8,266 nt of DNA from Bacillota bacterium (lineage in GTDB: Bacteria; Bacillota; Clostridia; Lachnospirales; Lachnospiraceae): assembly GCA_023399455.1 (NCBI GenBank), contig JAEWPN010000036.1, forward strand, positions 1 through 8,266, read 5' to 3'. Below are positions 1 to 7,167 of this stretch, piece by piece; the stretch's first letter is position 1, and each line of letters starts with the position of its first letter. The notes under the pieces are model-generated. The model saw nothing but the letters and a program-made list of their open reading frames with translations, was not told the origin of the DNA and did not search any database. The translations under genes were made by a program, and so were the position numbers.

Positions 1-20
1 AAATATCAGAGTACAGATAC

Positions 21-26
21 AGGAGG
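21..26 (+). promoter_or_regulatory. Ribosome binding site of the phosphohexomutase gene
   Basis: A perfect AGGAGG lies 8 bases before the ATG at 35. This spacing is near ideal and fixes the start of the mutase. No promoter is visible in the 20 bases before it, so transcription begins outside the window. Confidence 0.85.
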
Positions 27-34
27 AACCTGAA

Positions 35-1756
35 ATGAGTTACAAGGAAGAGTTTGAGTTTTGGTTAAATGATTCATACTTCGACGAGGACACGAAGAAG
101 GAGCTTTTAGCAATTAGAAATGATGAAAAGGAAATGGAAGACCGTTTCTATAAAGAACTGGAATTTGGCACCGGCGGCTTGCGCGGTGTAATCGGTGCGG
201 GAACAAACCGCATGAATATCTATACGGTAAGAAAGGCAACACAGGGACTTGCCAATTATATTATCAAGCAGGGCGGCAAAGAAAAAGGAGTGGCCATCGC
301 TTATGACTCCAGAAGAAAGTCTCCCGAATTTGCCGATGAGGCGGCTTTGTGTCTTGCGGCTAATGGAATTAAAGCATATGTTTTCGAGGATTTGCGCCCT
401 ACGCCGGAGCTGTCCTTTGCACTTAGAAAATTAGGCTGTATTTCCGGTATCGTAATTACGGCCAGCCATAACCCGCCCGAATACAACGGTTACAAGGCGT
501 ACTGGGAGGACGGTGCGCAGGTAACGGCGCCTAAGGATGAAGAAATCATTACGGAAGTGAAGAATGTAACGAATTATCACGAAGTAAAGACGATGGATAA
601 GCAAGAAGCGATTGAGGCCGGCTTGTATCAGGTGATAGGAAAAGAAATTGACGATGCTTATATGGAAGAGCTGAAAAAGCAGATTATCCATCCGGAAATC
701 ATCAAAGAAGTATCTGATGACATTAAAATCGTTTACTCTCCTTTCCACGGTACGGGCAACATTCCGGTAAGACGCATTTTATCGGAGCTGGGCTTTAAGC
801 ATGTGTACGTTGTTCCCGAGCAGGAACTGCCGGACCCCGATTTCACTACGCTGGAATATCCTAATCCGGAGGATCCCAAGGCTTTTGTCCTTGCTCTGAA
901 GCTGGCGAAGGAGAAGAATGCGGATATTGTGCTGGCAACCGACCCTGATGCGGACAGACTAGGTATCTATGCTTTGGATACAAAGAGCGGCGAATACATT
1001 CCTTTTACCGGAAATATGTCGGGTATGCTCATCGCGGAATATATTTTAAGGGAAAGAAGTGCTACGAATACGATGCCTGAGAATCCGGCACTCGTTACGA
1101 CGATAGTTACAACGAATATGGCAAAGGCCATTTCCGACGACTATAAGGTGAAATGCATCGAAGTTTTAACCGGTTTCAAATATATCGGAGAGCAGATCAA
1201 ATGGTTCGAGGAGAGCGGCTCCAATAACTATGTATTCGGTCTTGAGGAAAGCTATGGCTGTCTTGCGGGAACCCATGCGAGAGATAAGGATGCGGTAGTT
1301 GCCGTTATGTGTCTATGCGAAATGGCGGCATGGTGTAAAAAGCATGGAAAGACCGTATGGGATCAGATGCTGGATATATATGATAAATACGGATACTTCA
1401 AAGAGACTCAGTATGCCATCACGTTAAAAGGTATCGAGGGTTCTAAACAAATTGCTCAGATCATGGATAAACTTAGAAGCAATCCGCCGAAGAACTTCGG
1501 AGATCTGAAAGCAGTCGAGGTAAGAGACTATGCTTCCGGTAAAATCGTGAATATGGAAAACGGAGAGGAAAGCGAAACAGGGCTTCCGAAATCGAACGTG
1601 CTTTATTTCGATTTGACATGTGACTCATGGTGCTGTGCCCGTCCGTCAGGAACTGAGCCGAAGCTCAAGTTTTATATGGGAGTAAAGGGAACGAGCCTCG
1701 AAGACGCACAGGCTAAGGTAGAAATGCTGACAGAAGACTTAAAAGCATTCATTTAA
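35..1756 (+). CDS. pgcA: Alpha-D-phosphohexomutase (phosphoglucomutase type)
   Basis: This 573-residue enzyme should interconvert glucose-6-phosphate and glucose-1-phosphate in the cytoplasm, feeding UDP-glucose and dTDP-rhamnose synthesis for surface glycans. All four family signatures are visible in order. The phosphoserine loop TASHNP is at residues 142-147 with the catalytic Ser at 144. The Mg-binding loop DPDADR is at 303-308. The sugar-binding loop GLEESYG is at 402-408. The phosphate-binding loop beginning RPSGTEPK is at 536. An N-terminal FGTGGLRG (44-51) is typical of the long Firmicute PgcA-type enzymes of about 570-580 residues, so the gene is full length. The GLEES loop favours glucose/mannose phosphomutase over phosphoglucosamine mutase. 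Phosphomannomutase or phosphopentomutase-like activity cannot be excluded. The start is set by AGGAGG at 21-26. Its link to the downstream glycan genes is inferred from position and pathway. The gap after it is 144 bases, so it may be a separate transcription unit. Confidence 0.93.
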   Translation: MSYKEEFEFWLNDSYFDEDTKKELLAIRNDEKEMEDRFYKELEFGTGGLRGVIGAGTNRMNIYTVRKATQGLANYIIKQGGKEKGVAIAYDSRRKSPEFADEAALCLAANGIKAYVFEDLRPTPELSFALRKLGCISGIVITASHNPPEYNGYKAYWEDGAQVTAPKDEEIITEVKNVTNYHEVKTMDKQEAIEAGLYQVIGKEIDDAYMEELKKQIIHPEIIKEVSDDIKIVYSPFHGTGNIPVRRILSELGFKHVYVVPEQELPDPDFTTLEYPNPEDPKAFVLALKLAKEKNADIVLATDPDADRLGIYALDTKSGEYIPFTGNMSGMLIAEYILRERSATNTMPENPALVTTIVTTNMAKAISDDYKVKCIEVLTGFKYIGEQIKWFEESGSNNYVFGLEESYGCLAGTHARDKDAVVAVMCLCEMAAWCKKHGKTVWDQMLDIYDKYGYFKETQYAITLKGIEGSKQIAQIMDKLRSNPPKNFGDLKAVEVRDYASGKIVNMENGEESETGLPKSNVLYFDLTCDSWCCARPSGTEPKLKFYMGVKGTSLEDAQAKVEMLTEDLKAFI

Positions 1757-1807
1757 TGTAATAGGAGAGTGCACGCAGCACACTTTTGTTCCATATTAAC
1801 GTGTAAT

Positions 1808-1871
1808 TATAAGGACTGTCGTATAGACGGTTTTCGCCCATGGCGTAAGCTTATATGCGGCAGTCCCTATA
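1808..1871 (+). repeat. Long imperfect inverted repeat (stable RNA hairpin) upstream of the glycosyltransferase
   Basis: Bases 1813-1825 pair with 1854-1866: 13 consecutive pairs, two of them G-U (1819/1860 and 1822/1857). After one A-C mismatch (1812/1867) the stem continues for four more pairs, 1808-1811 with 1868-1871. A small inner hairpin, CGCC-CAT-GGCG at 1835-1845, sits in the loop. There is no T-run after it, so it is not an intrinsic terminator. It matches no riboswitch consensus I know. It could be a structured mRNA leader, a processing site between the mutase and glycosyltransferase messages, or a copy of a dispersed palindromic repeat. The pairing is direct observation; the role is unknown. 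Confidence 0.6.
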
Positions 1872-1885
1872 CTATGAGCGTATTC

Positions 1886-1891
1886 GGAAGG
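1886..1891 (+). promoter_or_regulatory. Likely ribosome binding site deciding the start of the first glycosyltransferase
   Basis: GGAAGG lies 9 bases before ATG 1901 and only 3 bases before ATG 1895. The GTG at 1769, which gives the longest reading frame, has its AGGAG just one base upstream, too close to work. The ATG at 1874 has no purine-rich site before it. This favours 1901, with 1895 second. Confidence 0.5.
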
Positions 1892-1900
1892 TTAATGAAG

Positions 1901-3316
1901 ATGGGGAACTCTATTTTGAAAAAGAGCAATTGGAAGAAGGCTTTTTATTATCTGAAGAAAAATGGACCTAGAAGCGCATATTATGCGGTTACGGAAAGGC
2001 TGGCAAGGGAAAAAGCGGCGAACTACAGCTACCGGGAACCTTCGGAGGAGGAAAAGAAACAGCAGAGAAAGGAGGCGGAGAGGTATCCGTATACCTTCAG
2101 CATCCTTGTGCCCGCCTATGAAACGAATCCGGAATATCTTCGGGAAATGGTGGACAGCGTCCTGAATCAGACTTATTCCAGGCTGGAGTTGATCGTAGCG
2201 GACGCAAGCGCCTCGGGGCGGGTAAAAGAAGTAATAGAGACATATGATGACAAAAGGCTTCGTTACGTTAGGATAGCAGAAAACAAAGGGATTTCTGCGA
2301 ATACAAACGCAGCGCTGGCAAAGTCGGAGGGAGAATATGTAGGACTGCTGGATCATGATGATGTCCTGACGCCCGATGCATTATACGAGATGGCGAAAGC
2401 CATAGCTGAAAATGAAAAGAACGGGAATACTGCATGGATGCTGTATTCCGATGAAGATAAAGGAAACGGGGACTGTACGGAATTCTACGAACCCCATTTC
2501 AAGCCGGACTTGAACGTTGATTTGCTATTGTCCAATAATTATGTCTGCCATTTTCTAGTCATGAAGAGCAGCCTTATCAAAACCCTTGGTTTCCGGCCGG
2601 AATATGACGGAGCACAAGATTTCGATTTAGTACTGCGTGCGACAGGAAGGCTTCTCTACGAGACGAAGGATCAGAGAAGGGATCTTATGCGGGAATGTGA
2701 GAATGCCGGGAGAACCGCAGTAGTTCATGTTCCCAAGGTGCTGTATCACTGGCGATGCCATACCCAGTCTACAGCGGAGAACCCTGAAAGTAAGAGGTAT
2801 GCGTATGATGCCGGAAGGCGTGCCGTACAGGATTTCATAAACAGCTGCAGATGGAAAGCATCAGTATCGGATAGCAGACATCTGGGTTTCTACCGGATAA
2901 CATATGAAGGCGGTATTTTCTCACAAAGACCGGAGGTAGGAGTTATCGGAGGAAAAATACTTAAGACCGGAGGAAAGATAGCAGGGGGCATATACGATGA
3001 AAACGGTGTCTCAATATATGAAGGACTTCATAAGGAATACAGCGGCTATATGCATAGAGCCACCCTTCTCCAGGAAGCGTATGCCGTAGATGTGCGCTGC
3101 ATGAAGGTGAAGAAAGAGCTTTGGAGCTTGTTCGAGGAGACCTTTGGCATACCATATGCAGAAAATGAGCGTACCGGATATTGCATGTGGTCCGGTATCG
3201 GCGCTGAAAATACAGTACTCAGGGAATTGAGCATGGATTTTTGCAAACGAGTGAGGAAAATGGGTTATACTGTTGTTTTTATGCCGGAAGCATCGGTAAA
3301 GATAACAGCGCAGTAA
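1901..3316 (+). CDS. Family 2 glycosyltransferase with an extra C-terminal half-domain
   Basis: A predicted cytoplasmic or membrane-associated glycosyltransferase of 471 residues that should add a sugar to a lipid-linked wall polysaccharide. Numbering starts at ATG 1901. A basic N-terminal segment (about 1-60, helical, no clear membrane span) precedes a GT-A fold. That fold opens with the strand FSILVPAYE (66-74), has the metal-binding DHDD at 151-154, and has GAQDFDLVLR at 237-246, where the catalytic base of the family lies. YHWR follows at 282. Residues from about 345 to the end resemble the acceptor-side half of a second GT-A domain (VGVIGGKIL near 346-354; DFCKRVRKMGY near 446-456) without its own nucleotide-binding half. 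The frame stays open upstream to GTG 1769, giving up to 515 residues, but that extension is Cys-rich, reads through the hairpin and lacks a usable ribosome site. It ends one base before the next glycosyltransferase, suggesting co-translation. Donor and acceptor cannot be read from sequence; a rhamnan-type chain is a guess from context. Confidence 0.85.
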   Translation: MGNSILKKSNWKKAFYYLKKNGPRSAYYAVTERLAREKAANYSYREPSEEEKKQQRKEAERYPYTFSILVPAYETNPEYLREMVDSVLNQTYSRLELIVADASASGRVKEVIETYDDKRLRYVRIAENKGISANTNAALAKSEGEYVGLLDHDDVLTPDALYEMAKAIAENEKNGNTAWMLYSDEDKGNGDCTEFYEPHFKPDLNVDLLLSNNYVCHFLVMKSSLIKTLGFRPEYDGAQDFDLVLRATGRLLYETKDQRRDLMRECENAGRTAVVHVPKVLYHWRCHTQSTAENPESKRYAYDAGRRAVQDFINSCRWKASVSDSRHLGFYRITYEGGIFSQRPEVGVIGGKILKTGGKIAGGIYDENGVSIYEGLHKEYSGYMHRATLLQEAYAVDVRCMKVKKELWSLFEETFGIPYAENERTGYCMWSGIGAENTVLRELSMDFCKRVRKMGYTVVFMPEASVKITAQ

Positions 3317-3317
3317 A

Positions 3318-4316
3318 ATGACAATAGACGTAAAAAGGATTGTGGCGAAATATATGGAGTCGACAGTAGTAATACCCAATTATAACGGGATGAAATATAT
3401 GGAAGACTGTCTGGAAGCACTTTATAAGGGGACAAAGATTCCTGAGGTAATAGTGGTGGATAACGGTTCCTCCGATGAAAGTATTAAGCTTGTGAAGGAG
3501 AACTATCCTCAGGCAAAGATAATATGTTTTGATAGGAACGAAGGCTTCAGCGCTGCCGTGAATGCGGGAATAAAAGCGGCGGTGACGGAGTTTGTCATTC
3601 TGCTCAACAACGATACGAAGGTGGAGCCGCATTTTGTAGAAGCGCTGGAAAAGGCCATAAGAAAAAATGGAGATGCTTTTTCTGTGAGTGCAAAGATGCT
3701 GTCCATGAAGGAGCCGGACCTTATCGATAGTGCAGGAGACCTATACTGCGCTCTTGGCTGGGCTTTTTCTCTTGGAAAGGGAAAAGAAAAGAGCCGTTAT
3801 GGCAAAGCGGCGGAGATATTCTCTTCCTGTGCGGGCGCTGCCATTTATAAACGGGAAGCTTTTGAAAAAATCGGTTATTTCGACGAAAACCACTTCGCTT
3901 ATTTAGAGGATATAGATATAGGATATCGGGCGAAACTCTCTGGACTTCGTAATTATTTTGCGCCTGAAGCCGTGGTTTATCACGCGGGCAGCGGATCCAG
4001 CGGATCCAGATATAATGAATTCAAGGTGAAGCTTTCATCCAGAAACAGCATTTACCTGATATATAAAAATATGCCATTATTGCAGGTGCTTCTTAACCTG
4101 CCGCTTCTTGCGCCGGGCTTTTTAGTGAAGTTTATGTTCTTTATTAAAAAGGGTATGGGGAAATCGTATCTTTTGGGATTGGCAGAGGGGTTTAAACTGT
4201 CTTTTTCCAAAACGGGACGACGTAACAAGGTACGGTTTGAAACGAAAAATTGGCAAAGTTATGTGAAAATCCAGTTAGAGCTTTGGATAAACATATTTCG
4301 AAGAGCAATGGGATAG
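3318..4316 (+). CDS. Family 2 glycosyltransferase, WbbL/rhamnosyltransferase-like (COG1216 type)
   Basis: A 332-residue GT-A glycosyltransferase expected to extend a lipid-linked polysaccharide at the inner face of the membrane. Visible motifs in order: VVIPNYNG (17-24), VDNGSSD (47-53) for nucleotide binding, NEGFSAAVNAG (74-84), the metal-site NND (97-99), the SCAGAAIYKRE segment (170-180), EDID (197-200) with the likely catalytic base, and VYHAGSGSSG (220-229). A hydrophobic, amphipathic stretch at about 252-276 probably docks it to the membrane. The length is typical of the WbbL-like group, many of which transfer rhamnose, but substrate is not determined here. ATG 3318 lies one base after the upstream stop, which fits translational coupling, but it has no ribosome site. 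ATG 3354 has AAGGA 14 bases upstream and would place the start four residues before the first strand, as is common, so it is a real alternative. Confidence 0.88.
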   Translation: MTIDVKRIVAKYMESTVVIPNYNGMKYMEDCLEALYKGTKIPEVIVVDNGSSDESIKLVKENYPQAKIICFDRNEGFSAAVNAGIKAAVTEFVILLNNDTKVEPHFVEALEKAIRKNGDAFSVSAKMLSMKEPDLIDSAGDLYCALGWAFSLGKGKEKSRYGKAAEIFSSCAGAAIYKREAFEKIGYFDENHFAYLEDIDIGYRAKLSGLRNYFAPEAVVYHAGSGSSGSRYNEFKVKLSSRNSIYLIYKNMPLLQVLLNLPLLAPGFLVKFMFFIKKGMGKSYLLGLAEGFKLSFSKTGRRNKVRFETKNWQSYVKIQLELWINIFRRAMG

Positions 4317-4336
4317 TCTATTTATAGAAAATTAAG

Positions 4337-4365
4337 TTGTACTTTTTGTAATAATATTGTAAAAT
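4337..4365 (+). promoter_or_regulatory. Candidate sigma-A promoter for the sugar phosphotransferase
   Basis: TTGTAC (4337-4342) and TAAAAT (4360-4365) are 17 bases apart in an AT-rich gap, with the start codon 30 bases downstream. The -10 box matches five of six consensus positions, but the -35 box only three. No terminator precedes it, so the gene could also be read from the upstream glycosyltransferases. Confidence 0.4.
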
Positions 4366-4395
4366 GTTTAGCAGTATAGGAAATTTGGTGAAGAT

Positions 4396-5805
4396 ATGAT
4401 AAAGGATAACCAAAGGTATTTCAATAGATTACACCTGCTGGTGGATGCGGTTGTCGTAGCACTTTCCTATTCACTTGCATGGCTCATTAAATTTAAAACG
4501 CCATTTGCGAATACAGAGCCGGGCGTCACTGCGTTGTCCGTAGCGACATACTTCAGTGCGCTTTATTTTATTGTGCCCGGATACGTTTTACTATACTACT
4601 TTTTTAATATGTATACACCTAAGCGGGCAACGAGAAGGAAGTATGAAATATCCAGTATCTTTAAGGCGAATACTGTAGGCGTATTTCTTTTCATGGTAAT
4701 GTTGTTTGCTGTTAAACAGGAGCATTTTTCGCGTTCCCTGATTTTTATTTTTTATGTAATCAATATTATTTTGACCACCTTGTCCCGGTCAATGATTCGA
4801 AATGGTCTGCAATATTTCCGCAAAAAAGGGTATAATCTAAAGTATGTTCTGTTAGTAGGATATTCCCGTGCAGCGGAGGAATATATTACGCGAATTAACG
4901 CGAATCCCCAATGGGGATATGTGGTAAGAGGAATATTGGATGACAGAGTTCCCGGAGGAACCTTGTATAAGGGTGTAAAGGTTTTAGGAAGAATCGACAA
5001 CTTGCTTTATATACTGCCCGAAAACAAATTGGATGAAATCGCGGTCACGCTTGCTTTGGAGGATTACGACAGATTGGAGCGGATCGTGGATTTATGTGAA
5101 AAATCCGGCGTGCATACGAAATTTATTCCCGACTATAACAGTCTTGTGCCCAGTCGGCCTTATACGGAGGATTTGATGGGGCTTCCCGTTATTAATATCC
5201 GTTACGTGCCGCTGACGAATACTTTGAACTGGTTGGCGAAGCGTGCAGTGGATGTAGTCGGCTCTCTCTGCGGAATTATCATATCTTCTCCGATCATGCT
5301 GGTAACCGTTCTTCTCATAAAGTGTACCAGCCGCGGGCCGGTGATTTTCAAACAGGAAAGAGTCGGACTTCACAATAAACCGTTTAAGATGTATAAGTTC
5401 CGTACTATGGAGCTACAGAAGCCTTCCCAGGAACAGAAGGCATGGACGGTAAAGGACGACCCCCGTGTGACAAAGGTGGGCAAGCTTCTCAGAAGGACGA
5501 GCCTTGATGAGCTGCCGCAGCTTTTTAACATTTTGGCAGGAGAAATGAGTCTGGTGGGACCCAGGCCCGAAAGGCCGCTGTTCGTTGAAAAGTTCAAGGA
5601 AGAGATTCCGCGTTATATGATCAAACATCAGGTGCGTCCCGGGCTTACCGGATGGGCACAGATCAACGGCTATAGAGGTGATACTTCTATAAGAAAGCGT
5701 ATCGAATACGATATATTTTATATAGAAAACTGGACAATGGGTCTGGATATAAAGATTATGTTTTTAACTGTATTTAAAGGGTTTATTAATAAAAATGCTT
5801 ATTAG
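4396..5805 (+). CDS. Undecaprenyl-phosphate hexose-1-phosphate transferase (WcaJ/WbaP/CpsE family)
   Basis: A 469-residue membrane enzyme predicted to move a hexose-1-phosphate from a nucleotide sugar to undecaprenyl phosphate, the committed first step of a polysaccharide repeat unit. Four N-terminal membrane spans are visible at roughly 13-32, 47-70, 90-107 and 114-130. A Rossmann-like module follows, starting YVLLVGYSRAAEEY (150-163). A hydrophobic membrane-inserted helix lies at about 285-309. The catalytic domain carries KFRTM (334-338), DDPRVTKVG (354-362), RTSLDELPQL (367-376) with the Asp-Glu pair at 371-372, VGPRPE (387-392), and a C-terminal segment starting HQVRPGLTGWAQING (411-425). 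All are hallmarks of the polyprenyl glycosylphosphotransferase family, and the length is standard. Glucose is the commonest substrate for this clostridial type; galactose or an N-acetylated amino sugar cannot be excluded. ATG 4396 is preceded by AGGA (4378-4381) and GGTG (4386-4389), a weak site. Its neighbours, glycosyltransferases and an LCP ligase, fit this role. Confidence 0.92.
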   Translation: MIKDNQRYFNRLHLLVDAVVVALSYSLAWLIKFKTPFANTEPGVTALSVATYFSALYFIVPGYVLLYYFFNMYTPKRATRRKYEISSIFKANTVGVFLFMVMLFAVKQEHFSRSLIFIFYVINIILTTLSRSMIRNGLQYFRKKGYNLKYVLLVGYSRAAEEYITRINANPQWGYVVRGILDDRVPGGTLYKGVKVLGRIDNLLYILPENKLDEIAVTLALEDYDRLERIVDLCEKSGVHTKFIPDYNSLVPSRPYTEDLMGLPVINIRYVPLTNTLNWLAKRAVDVVGSLCGIIISSPIMLVTVLLIKCTSRGPVIFKQERVGLHNKPFKMYKFRTMELQKPSQEQKAWTVKDDPRVTKVGKLLRRTSLDELPQLFNILAGEMSLVGPRPERPLFVEKFKEEIPRYMIKHQVRPGLTGWAQINGYRGDTSIRKRIEYDIFYIENWTMGLDIKIMFLTVFKGFINKNAY

Positions 5806-5926
5806 ATTTCTATTAAAAAGTTTACTGAAAGTGCGTAATATGAACATCACTAAGAGGTTCTTATTAAATTATAAAGTTTATTTATGTATAGGCTGTAAAT
5901 TTGCAAGAAGATAAGGGAGAATGGAA

Positions 5927-7054
5927 ATGGCTACAAATTCAAAGAAGAGCAGAAACAGTGAAAGCGTTAAGTCTTCAGGAAATAGCAAGGGAAAGAAGAT
6001 GTCCGCAAAAGAAAGAGAGAAGAAAAAGAGGAAAAAGATAATTCTTTTTATCGTGGAGATATTCGTATTACTCGTTATGGTCGTAGTATTGTACGGTGTA
6101 CTTAAGGGAGAAAAAGTCGGCAAGGTGGAACTGAATGCGGACGAATTAGTTATCAATGAAGAGGTCAAGGAACGTGAAGAAACAACCAATATGAAGGGCT
6201 ACCGGAACATAGCTCTGTTCGGTGTGGATTCCACGACGGGAGCGTTGACGAAGAATACGCGAAGCGATACGATCATGATAGCTTCAATCAATCAGGATAC
6301 GGGAGACTGCAAACTGGTTTCCGTGTATCGCGATACCTATTTGAATCTGAGCAACGATACTTATAATAAATGTAATTCCGCTTATGCGAAGGGTGGCCCG
6401 GAGATGGCCATCAACATGTTGAACATGAATCTGGATATGAACATTACCGACTTCGTAACGGTAGGCTTTGCCGGACTGACGGATACCATCGATGCACTGG
6501 GCGGTATTATGATTGATGTGGACAGTTCGGAGATTCACCACTTGAACAGCTATCAGTTTACAATGGCAGAGGACTTGAAGCGTACTTATAATGAAGTGAC
6601 GGAGACGGGCTATCAGCTCCTCAACGGTCTTCAGGCTACGGCATATTGCCGAATCCGTTATACTGCGGGTGATGACTTCAAGAGAGCCGAGCGCCAGAGA
6701 GAGGTATTGATGGCGGTTGCGGAGAAAGCGAAGACTGCTTCGCCGGCAACACTGAATGAAATCGCTAATGATGTATTCAGCGAGGTTTATACCTCACTGG
6801 ACTTGACGGAAATCGTAGAGCTGCTGGGCGGTATAAGTAAATACAACATTGTTGGCCAGGCGGGATTCCCCGACGAGCAGTACAGAACCACGGGAACCAT
6901 CGGTTCCAAGGGAAGCTGCGTTATCCCTCTGGATTTGAAGGAAAATGTGGAATGGCTGCATCAGTTCCTGTTCGATGAAACTTACACCGTATCCTCGGAC
7001 GTACAGACATACAGCGATAAGATAAAGAGCGATACGAGATCATATATTAAGTAA
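5927..7054 (+). CDS. LytR-CpsA-Psr (LCP) family wall-polymer ligase
   Basis: A 375-residue membrane-anchored extracellular enzyme predicted to transfer an undecaprenyl-pyrophosphate-linked glycan onto peptidoglycan. A long Ser/Lys-rich cytoplasmic tail (about 1-37) precedes one membrane span (about 38-59), giving type II topology. A linker follows, then the LCP domain from about 90 to 265. Family residues visible there include FGVDS with Asp 101, TRSDT with Arg 112 and Asp 114, SVYRDT with Arg 135 and Asp 136, NSAYAKGG (150-157), and the C-terminal cluster CRIRYT then DDFKRAERQREV (249-260) with Arg 253, 256 and 258. These line the lipid-pyrophosphate pocket and Mg site in characterised LCP proteins. 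The start at 5927 is preferred over ATG 5921 because GGGAG (5915-5919) is 7 bases from 5927 and only one from 5921. The gap to the sugar phosphotransferase (about 120 bases) shows no convincing promoter or terminator. Context suggests it attaches this locus's own polysaccharide. Confidence 0.93.
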   Translation: MATNSKKSRNSESVKSSGNSKGKKMSAKEREKKKRKKIILFIVEIFVLLVMVVVLYGVLKGEKVGKVELNADELVINEEVKEREETTNMKGYRNIALFGVDSTTGALTKNTRSDTIMIASINQDTGDCKLVSVYRDTYLNLSNDTYNKCNSAYAKGGPEMAINMLNMNLDMNITDFVTVGFAGLTDTIDALGGIMIDVDSSEIHHLNSYQFTMAEDLKRTYNEVTETGYQLLNGLQATAYCRIRYTAGDDFKRAERQREVLMAVAEKAKTASPATLNEIANDVFSEVYTSLDLTEIVELLGGISKYNIVGQAGFPDEQYRTTGTIGSKGSCVIPLDLKENVEWLHQFLFDETYTVSSDVQTYSDKIKSDTRSYIK

Positions 7055-7060
7055 TTATAC

Positions 7061-7078
7061 GTTACTGTGAACAGTAAC
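7061..7078 (+). repeat. Perfect short hairpin after the LCP gene
   Basis: GTTACTG (7061-7067) and CAGTAAC (7072-7078) form a perfect 7-pair stem with a TGAA loop, six bases after the LCP stop codon. It has no T-run of its own. It probably stabilises the 3' end of the message or works with the terminator that follows; a protein-binding operator is also possible. Confidence 0.6.
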
Positions 7079-7090
7079 ACTAATAAATGT

Positions 7091-7124
7091 AAAAGGGCCT
7101 GAGAAAGAGCAGGTCCTTTTTATT
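7091..7124 (+). terminator. Intrinsic terminator after the LCP gene
   Basis: Bases 7091-7101 pair with 7110-7120 over 11 positions (one G-U) around an 8-base purine loop. The 3' arm runs into a T-rich tail (7117-7124). The 5' A-run gives a matching T-rich tail on the other strand, so it could act in both directions, though no minus-strand gene is seen nearby. It closes the unit that includes the LCP gene. Confidence 0.88.
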
Positions 7125-7150
7125 AAAATCGGGAAATGATCAAATGGCGA

Positions 7151-7163
7151 GAGGGAGACGGAG
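7151..7163 (+). promoter_or_regulatory. Ribosome binding region deciding the start of the third glycosyltransferase
   Basis: This purine-rich run contains GAGGGAG (7151-7157), 10 bases before ATG 7168, and GGAG (7160-7163), 4 bases before it. If translation began instead at ATG 7144, the same bases would be read as an odd Arg-rich start (MARGRRRR). The initiation signal therefore favours 7168. Confidence 0.6.
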
Positions 7164-7167
7164 ACGA

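Noticed and set aside
431..748. Minus-strand open frames within the mutase and other genes
   Set aside because: They lie opposite well-supported coding regions with full sets of family motifs, and their translations show no recognisable domain; treated as shadows.
1769..1791. Small hairpin GTGC-ACGCA-GCAC followed by TTTTGTT as a terminator of the mutase gene
   Set aside because: Only four pairs with an interrupted T-run, starting too few bases after the gene; too weak to list as a terminator.
1786..1813. TTGTTC and TATAAG, 16 bases apart, as a promoter for the first glycosyltransferase
   Set aside because: The -35 box matches only three positions, and the start of transcription would fall inside the hairpin arm; possible but not supported enough.
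5806..5926. Promoter or terminator in the AT-rich gap before the LCP gene
   Set aside because: TATAAA at 5870-5875 has no partner -35 at proper spacing, and the TAAGA-GGT-TCTTA hairpin (5851-5863) is only five weak pairs.
5962..6045. A-rich, Lys/Ser-coding start of the LCP gene as a programmed frameshift site
   Set aside because: The frame is continuous through the membrane span and domain, and such charged tails are common in LCP proteins.
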